A DNA stretch of 64,000 nt from Turnera subulata. Lineage: Eukaryota; Streptophyta; Magnoliopsida; Malpighiales; Passifloraceae. The DNA lies in NCBI GenBank assembly GCA_028386065.3, contig JAKUCV010002551.1, positions 191,594-255,593 of the forward strand. The letters run 5' to 3'. The translations under genes were made by a program, and so were the position numbers. The notes beneath the pieces were generated by a model. It did no database searches and was not told where the DNA came from. It worked only from the letters and a program-made list of their open reading frames with translations. The first letter of the stretch is position 1; every line of letters starts with the position of its first letter. Positions 59,344-64,000 of this stretch are shown one piece after another.

Positions 59344-59639
59344 CGGACTAATCACATTTTTCATCTTTGTATTTGTTGTTTTGGATATTTTTCATCCTTG
59401 TATTTAATTTTTGAGACATTTTTCATTTTTCTCTGATTTTCTACACAGAAATTGCTGACGTGTCATTCGGAGAAAAATACAAAAAATTGACATGTCAGCA
59501 TTTTCCTCGTGTAAAATTTGAGAAAAATAAAAAAAGTCTTAAAAATTCAACACAGGGATGAAAAAATGTCTATTTTGTAACACAGGGATGAAAAATGTCC
59601 AAAATGACGAACACAAGGATGAAAAATATGATATGTCCG
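59344..59639. mobile_element. Foldback MITE (296 bp, hAT-like 8-bp duplication)
   Basis: Ends CGGACTAATCACATTTTTCA and its partner TGAAAAATATGATATGTCCG form terminal inverted repeats with a few mismatches. The inverted similarity extends through TTGGAYATTTTTCATCC deep into the element. Perfect 8-bp flanks TTTCTCAT lie at 59336-59343 and 59640-59647. It has no coding capacity. An 8-bp duplication suggests hAT transposase, but a Mutator-type foldback is possible. Confidence 0.85.
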
Positions 59640-60224
59640 TTTCTCATTATGGCCAATCAAACTACACCTACAACACTCCATATGGCAATAAAAGAAGACC
59701 CTAAGGCCTCCACATGGCAATAAAGCAAGACCACAAAAAATCCTATGTGTCAAAACCTGGTGAGAGATACAACTTTAAATATATATAATAGATTCTGATT
59801 TTTTTACAATCTCAGAGTACTGTTAATTCGTGTTTTTTTACTACAATTTTTTTGGTGTCATTATATGTCGTTAACAATATACTTTTTTAATGTAAAAAGT
59901 ATGAACCCACACACGGAAATCCTAGAGAAACAAAAATTTTATTTTCTTTTATATAAATCAATAATAATAATTCATTAATAAAGGGCAATTGAGTCAATAA
60001 TAAATAATGAAAGGTAACTGGGCCAATTTACCGGCTTTTCTAGAATTGGTGCTTTTATATAGTACTAGTTTTTCTCATGTGCGATGCACATGGCACGGTA
60101 CTTTGGTTATGGTTAATAATTATTTAATTAAATTAATATATGAACATATTGAGAAAGACTTACGAAATAATATCTTCTTCCTTAAAATTTTAATTTGTAC
60201 AATTATTTTTCTTTAATGAATGTA

Positions 60225-60422
60225 GAAAATTGCTGCAAAGATATCCATTTGTTTATAAACTCTCGCGGCGGAGACATACTGTCCGACCTTAGTCTTTATA
60301 ATACAATGCGATTCGGCCGACCCGATGTAGAAACAATCGGCCTAGGATTTGTCGCTTCAACAACATTTCTTACACATACCAGAGGTTCGTTTAGCAAATG
60401 TATAGCATTCCCCACATATTAA
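60225..60422 (+). pseudogene. clpP: clpP-derived fragment (Clp protease proteolytic subunit)
   Basis: Plus-strand frame reads ENCCKDIHLFINSRGGDIL, then SLYNTMRFGRPDVETIGLG, FVASTT, and SKCIAFP, ending TAA at 60420. It aligns along its length with the central part of plastid-type ClpP (DLYLFINSPGG, IYDTMQF.RPDV.TI, the ASMG active-site turn, K..AFP). The nucleophile Ser is kept (VAST) but the following Met-Gly-Ser is altered, and the His and Asp of the triad lie outside the fragment. A pyrimidine-rich GAATGTAG precedes the block like a splice acceptor. Probably a captured exon or plastid-to-nucleus insert, not a working protease. A divergent nuclear ClpP/ClpR gene as source is also possible. 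Confidence 0.6.
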
Positions 60423-62030
60423 GGAAGTATTCTGATTAAGTTTATTCCATAAGAGACTATTTTAAATTTGATACGATTACATTAAAATTATAATAAGAAA
60501 CATTGTTTATGACAGTCATATCACTAACATAAGAGTAATGCTAATTTATTATTTTAAGTACTTAGTAGGAATATTTCTATATATTCGCTTTTGATTATAA
60601 TAAGAATTACATGTAAAATATTGTTATTTTGCAGTTCGTCCAACAAAATAAAAGTAATATTAATTTATTATTTATAGTATTTAGTAAGAGTATTTCTATA
60701 TGTTCGCTTGATTACAAAAAGAACTAAATATCATTCATTGTTATAAGAGGTTCGTTTTATAATGCAATGCGATTCAGCCGACCCGATATAGAAACAATCA
60801 GCCTAGGATTTTTGGCTTCAACAACATCTCTTATACTTACCAGATGTTCGTTTAGCAAATGTATAGCATTCCCTACATATTTAGCAAATGTATAGCATTC
60901 CCTACATATTAAGGAAGTATTATGATTAATTTTATTCCATGAGAGACTTTTAAATTTGATACGACTATATTAAAATTATAATAAGAAACATTGTTTATGA
61001 CAGTCATCTCACTAACATAAGAGTAATGCTAATTTATTATTTTAAGTACTTAGTAGGAATATTTCTATATATTCGCTTGATTATAATAAGAATTACATGT
61101 AAATCATTGTTATTTTGCAGTTCGTCCAACAAAATAAAAGTAATATTAATTTATTATTTATAGTACTGAGTAAGAGTATTACTATATATTCGCTTGATTA
61201 CAAAAAGAACTAAATATCATTCATTGTTATAAGAGGTTCGTTTTATAATACAATGCGATTCAGCAGACCCGATATAGAAACAATCGACCTAGGATTTTTG
61301 GCTTCAACAACATCTCTTATACTTACTAGAGGTTCGTTTAGCAAATGTATAGCATTCCCCACATATTAAGGAAGTATTATGATTAAGTTTATTCGATAAG
61401 AGACTATTTTAAATTTGATACGACTATATTAAAATTATAATAAGAAACATTGTTTATGACAACATCTCACTAACATAAGAGTAATGCTAATTTATTATTT
61501 TAAGTACTTAGTAGGAATAATTTTATATATTGCCTTGGTTAATAAGAATTACATATAAATCATTATTATTTTGCAGTTCGTCCAAAAAAATAAAAGTAAT
61601 ATTAATTTATTATTTATAGTACTTAGTAAGAGTATTTGTGTATATTCGCTTGATTACACTAAGAACTAAATATCATTCATTGTTATAAGAGGTTCGTTTC
61701 ATAATACAATGCAATTCGGCCGACCCGATATAGAAACAATCGGCCTAGGATTTGTCTCTTCAACAACATCTCTCATACTTAATAAAATATAAATTTATTA
61801 TATTAATACTAAGTAGAGATATTTTTATTTTTTATTTGAGTTAGTACTTTTATATGTCCCGATATAGAAACAATCGGCCTAGGATTTATCTCTTCAACAA
61901 CATCTCTTATACTTAATAAAATATTAATGTATTATATTAATACAAAATAGAGTTATTTTTATTTTTTATTTTAGTTAGTACTTTTTTATAGAGTACATAA
62001 AAACTACATGTCATTCATTATTGTATGACA
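60298..62030 (+). repeat. Tandem array of clpP-fragment units (~460-486 bp)
   Basis: The phrase ATAATACAATGCGATTCGGC, followed by CGACCCGAT.TAGAAACAATC and GGCCTAGGATTT, recurs at 60298, 60759, 61245 and 61701. A shorter copy starts at 61857. Between copies a conserved AT-rich spacer contains two related halves, each with TTTATTATTT...AGTACTTAGTA and TATATTCGCTTGATTA, and an intron-like TTATTTTGCAG. The first unit retains the most coding sequence; later units keep only the RPDVETIGLG portion with substitutions. Confidence 0.85.
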
Positions 62031-62398
62031 CGTCGTTTCTGTAACAGCCCAGGTAAAAATTTGGTATTTTTACCGGGATTGTAAAAGTCGTTATATAGTG
62101 ATTTACCTTTGAATTTAATCTTGGGTAATTAATTCAAAGTAAATCGGGCATCGTTTTTCGAAACCGACGTTTTTCCCGCGGTCGGGATTTTTCCAAGGAT
62201 TTTACGGACCAAAGTTGGTATTTTTCGGGTCTCAGAATCCTCAGAAAAATCACACCAGAAATATAACTAAAGGGGATATATCAGTTATTTTCTGGTCCGG
62301 ACGGTACACGACTGCATAATTGAGTTTTTGCAGCCGCCTTCCCCTGTAACGCTTGTGACTGCTATTTTTTTTTTGCCTGTGTAACCCGTGTTTTACCA

Positions 62399-62914
62399 GT
62401 GACTTTTGCCTGCCTGTTTAACCATGTTCTTCTGCTTCTCCAAGCACACACAATCAGCACATTCTCCCTGCCCTACAAAACCACCTACTGCAAACTTCAC
62501 AAACCAAAAAAAGAAAGAAAAAAAAAAGAAACACACACACACCCAACCACCACACGTCACCGTTTCACCGACCCCATCACCACCTTCATTTCTTTTCTTC
62601 TTTCTTCTCCTTCCCCGAGCCACCACCCGACCCGCCACCACACACCACCCAGCCGCCACCTCCTCCCCTCCTTTTTCCTCTCTCTTCCTTTTCTCTTCTC
62701 CGTCCATGTCGTAGCAGTCACCGGACGAAGTCACGACCGACTGCCGTTCACGCACAGGATCTGCCGGCCTCCCCTTTCTGTCGTCGCTCACCACCAGTTC
62801 CTCCCCGCGACGCCTCCACCTCGCCGTCCCCTGCTCACATCACCCCGCCAGCCGTGCTGCACCGCCACTCGTCGCGCCATTGCCTGCAGGAAACCGTGAG
62901 GTATCGGGTTGTGG
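62399..62914 (+). other. Pyrimidine-rich leader-like block with Pro/His-rich open frame
   Basis: A 166-codon frame (62399-62899) translates to His/Pro/Ser/Arg-rich low-complexity sequence. No domain recognised. The block corresponds in position to 16391-17170 in the solo LTR and is more likely an untranslated or variable first exon than a conserved protein. Confidence 0.35.
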
Positions 62915-63706
62915 GTGAGTTACCCGGCCTTCAAAGGGTCAGGCTGAGGGGCTGGGACAGGTGTTGGGCCAGGCTCGATTTGGGTCTAGGCTTGGACCTG
63001 ACCTTGCTCCTAGGTTGACCTTTTGGGTTTAGTCATGGGTTTGGTTGGAGTTTTGATGGGCTGACACTATTTATAGGTCCGATTCGGTTTAAATAAAATA
63101 AAGTAAAATAAAATAAAATAGTATATATATGATTACATTTTCTGGAAAATAGACAAATAATTAATTTGACCAGACATAAATATTCATTTGGTATACCTAG
63201 TATATGGTTATGTTTTAGAAAATAATTACTTAGACATATTATTTTGGAAAATTAAGGTAATTATGTTATGGTTATTTCAATAATAATATGGTAAGTATGA
63301 GTTATACTATTTTGGAAAATATATATATATGAAGTATATGAATATGTTTTACTGGAAAAAAATAAAATGATATCACTAACATTATTTTGAGAAAATGTAA
63401 TTATAATATGAATTTCCTTTGAAAAATTATTATAAGAGTAAATAATTTTGGAAAAGGGGTATATATACTATGAAAATATTTTGGAAATAAATATGGTATT
63501 GTATATTCTGGGGAATATTTCACTAAGTATATATAATAATACCTTTTTGAAAAATAAAATAATAATATTTGGTAATTATATTTTGGCAAGCATAATAATT
63601 TTATGGAGATGATGACGTATAACCGAGGGGGGTTTAATTTACAGTTTATGGCATCATAGCATACCAATTATGTGCATTTATGGGAGCATGTTGTTTTGTT
63701 GTATAG

Positions 63707-63782
63707 GTTTTGACATCAGGCAGTTTCCCGAGGAGCCGGCTTTGGACCGATTGATGTTTTCAGAGTTGAGTAATCGGCTAAG
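63707..63782 (+). other. 76-nt exon-like module in the second giant LTR
   Basis: Preceded by TTGTTTTGTTGTATAG and followed by GTGAGG. Contains CAGTTTCCCGAGGAGCCG; one frame is open (FDIRQFPEEPALDRLMF). Same length, splice signals and frame as the block at 14731-14806. Confidence 0.55.
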
Positions 63783-64000
63783 GTGAGGATGGATTTCCTT
63801 TCATATGTGCCTACATTACTCGGTTGTTGTGTTTGATGATTGTTGCACTGTTGAGTGTTGCATTTGCTATGGTTTGATTTGGGATGTTTATCCCAGTGCC
63901 TTGATTGTCTTTGGGATGTTTATCCCCGTGCATTGAGTTTTGGAATGTTTATCCCTGTGTCTTTTTTGTATAAAGAATAATGGATTAAATAATAAAATGT

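Larger units (their letters stand above)
12267..59792 (-). mobile_element. Helitron (copy B), split by nested LTR elements
   Basis: The 3' end on the minus strand is CTAG at 12270-12267, with the same hairpin as copy A. The helicase relic at 17.9-18.4 kb is in the same orientation. Sequence at 22103 resumes at 58474, because the 130-bp repeat interrupted at 22103 continues there. The candidate 5' end reads TCTATTATATATATTTAAAG on the minus strand from 59792, close to the plant Helitron 5' consensus, and it is preceded by A. With insertions removed the element would be roughly 6-7 kb. The forward base before the 3' CTAG is T rather than the canonical A. Copy B may therefore be an internal or tandem terminus of copy A rather than an independent insertion. 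Confidence 0.55.
60065..62039 (-). mobile_element. Helitron (copy C) 3' end and cargo-bearing region, 5' limit unknown
   Basis: Minus-strand terminus: hairpin (forward CATGTGC GAT GCACATG), short spacer, CTAG at 60068-60065, then T. Same design as the ends at 10441 and 12267. Rightward it holds the clpP-derived sequence and its tandem repeats. No Helitron 5' end was found before the LTR at 62040, so ownership of the cargo is inferred. Confidence 0.6.
62040..64000 (+). mobile_element. Giant LTR (start), related to the solo LTR at 12901-17575; runs off the window
   Basis: Begins TGTAACAGCCCAGGTAAAAA, comparable to TGTAACGACCCGGGTAAAAT of the other giant LTR. Shared order: start, pyrimidine-rich then GC-rich leader, splice-donor-like GTGAGT (62915-62920), AT-rich stretch, 76-nt exon-like block (63707-63782), then GGGATGTTTATCCC repeats (63881-63958). 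The end and any internal region lie beyond 64000. No target duplication can be checked. Probably Ty3/gypsy. Confidence 0.68.

Noticed and set aside
62399..62899. 166-aa plus-strand protein
   Set aside because: Composition is His/Pro/Ser/Arg-rich without any domain and the corresponding region of the related LTR does not preserve the frame.

Overview
This window looks like repeat-rich nuclear DNA of a flowering plant, probably a eudicot. Nearly every recognisable protein fragment belongs to a plant transposon family (Copia, Athila-like and Tat-like Ty3/gypsy, Helitron, LINE). No intact single-copy host gene, rRNA or tRNA gene was seen. The species cannot be named from the sequence. Plastid-type clpP homology at 60.2 kb, plant-mobile-domain homology at 44-46 kb and tRNA-derived SINEs all fit a plant.

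Layout. 1-836: the ORF1/ORF2 junction of an L1-type LINE, minus strand. 1623-7733: a complete Copia element with two 479-bp LTRs and perfect CTTCC target duplications, its genes broken by a few frameshifts and stops. 7.7-10.4 kb: AT-rich intergenic DNA with SINE-like pieces. 10441-59792: a four-level nest. The outermost layer is Helitron DNA on the minus strand (3' hairpin-CTAG ends at 10441 and 12267, helicase relic at 17.9-18.4 kb, candidate 5' end at 59792). Into it went a 4.7-kb solo LTR (12901-17575, ATTTT duplications) and a Tat-like element (22104-58473, minus). The Tat 3' LTR was hit by an Athila-like element (23035 onward, ATGAC duplications). That was hit by a Copia (26693-35165, plus, AAAGT). 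The Tat internal ORF was hit by a second copy of the same Copia family (47566-55913, minus, CAAAA). A 296-bp foldback MITE (59344-59639, TTTCTCAT) sits near the Helitron right end. 60065-62039: another Helitron 3' end followed by a clpP-derived fragment repeated in tandem. 62040-64000: the start of a second giant LTR related to the solo LTR at 12.9 kb.

How the parts relate. The Tat-like element carries an intron-containing plant-mobile-domain gene in antisense, so its introns would survive retrotransposition. The gene has a GC-rich upstream module that also occurs in the Tat LTR. Two diverged giant LTRs share a 76-nt exon-like block with splice signals at both ends. One Copia copy carries 26 copies of a 10-bp palindrome arranged as 13 pairs at about two helical turns in its leader. 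The most original signals are this palindrome array, the conserved LTR exon, the clpP tandem array and the antisense gene with its LTR-like promoter.

Coordinates of ends with target duplications are exact readings of the sequence. Boundaries of decayed Helitron, SINE and satellite-like tracts are approximate. All homology calls are by eye.
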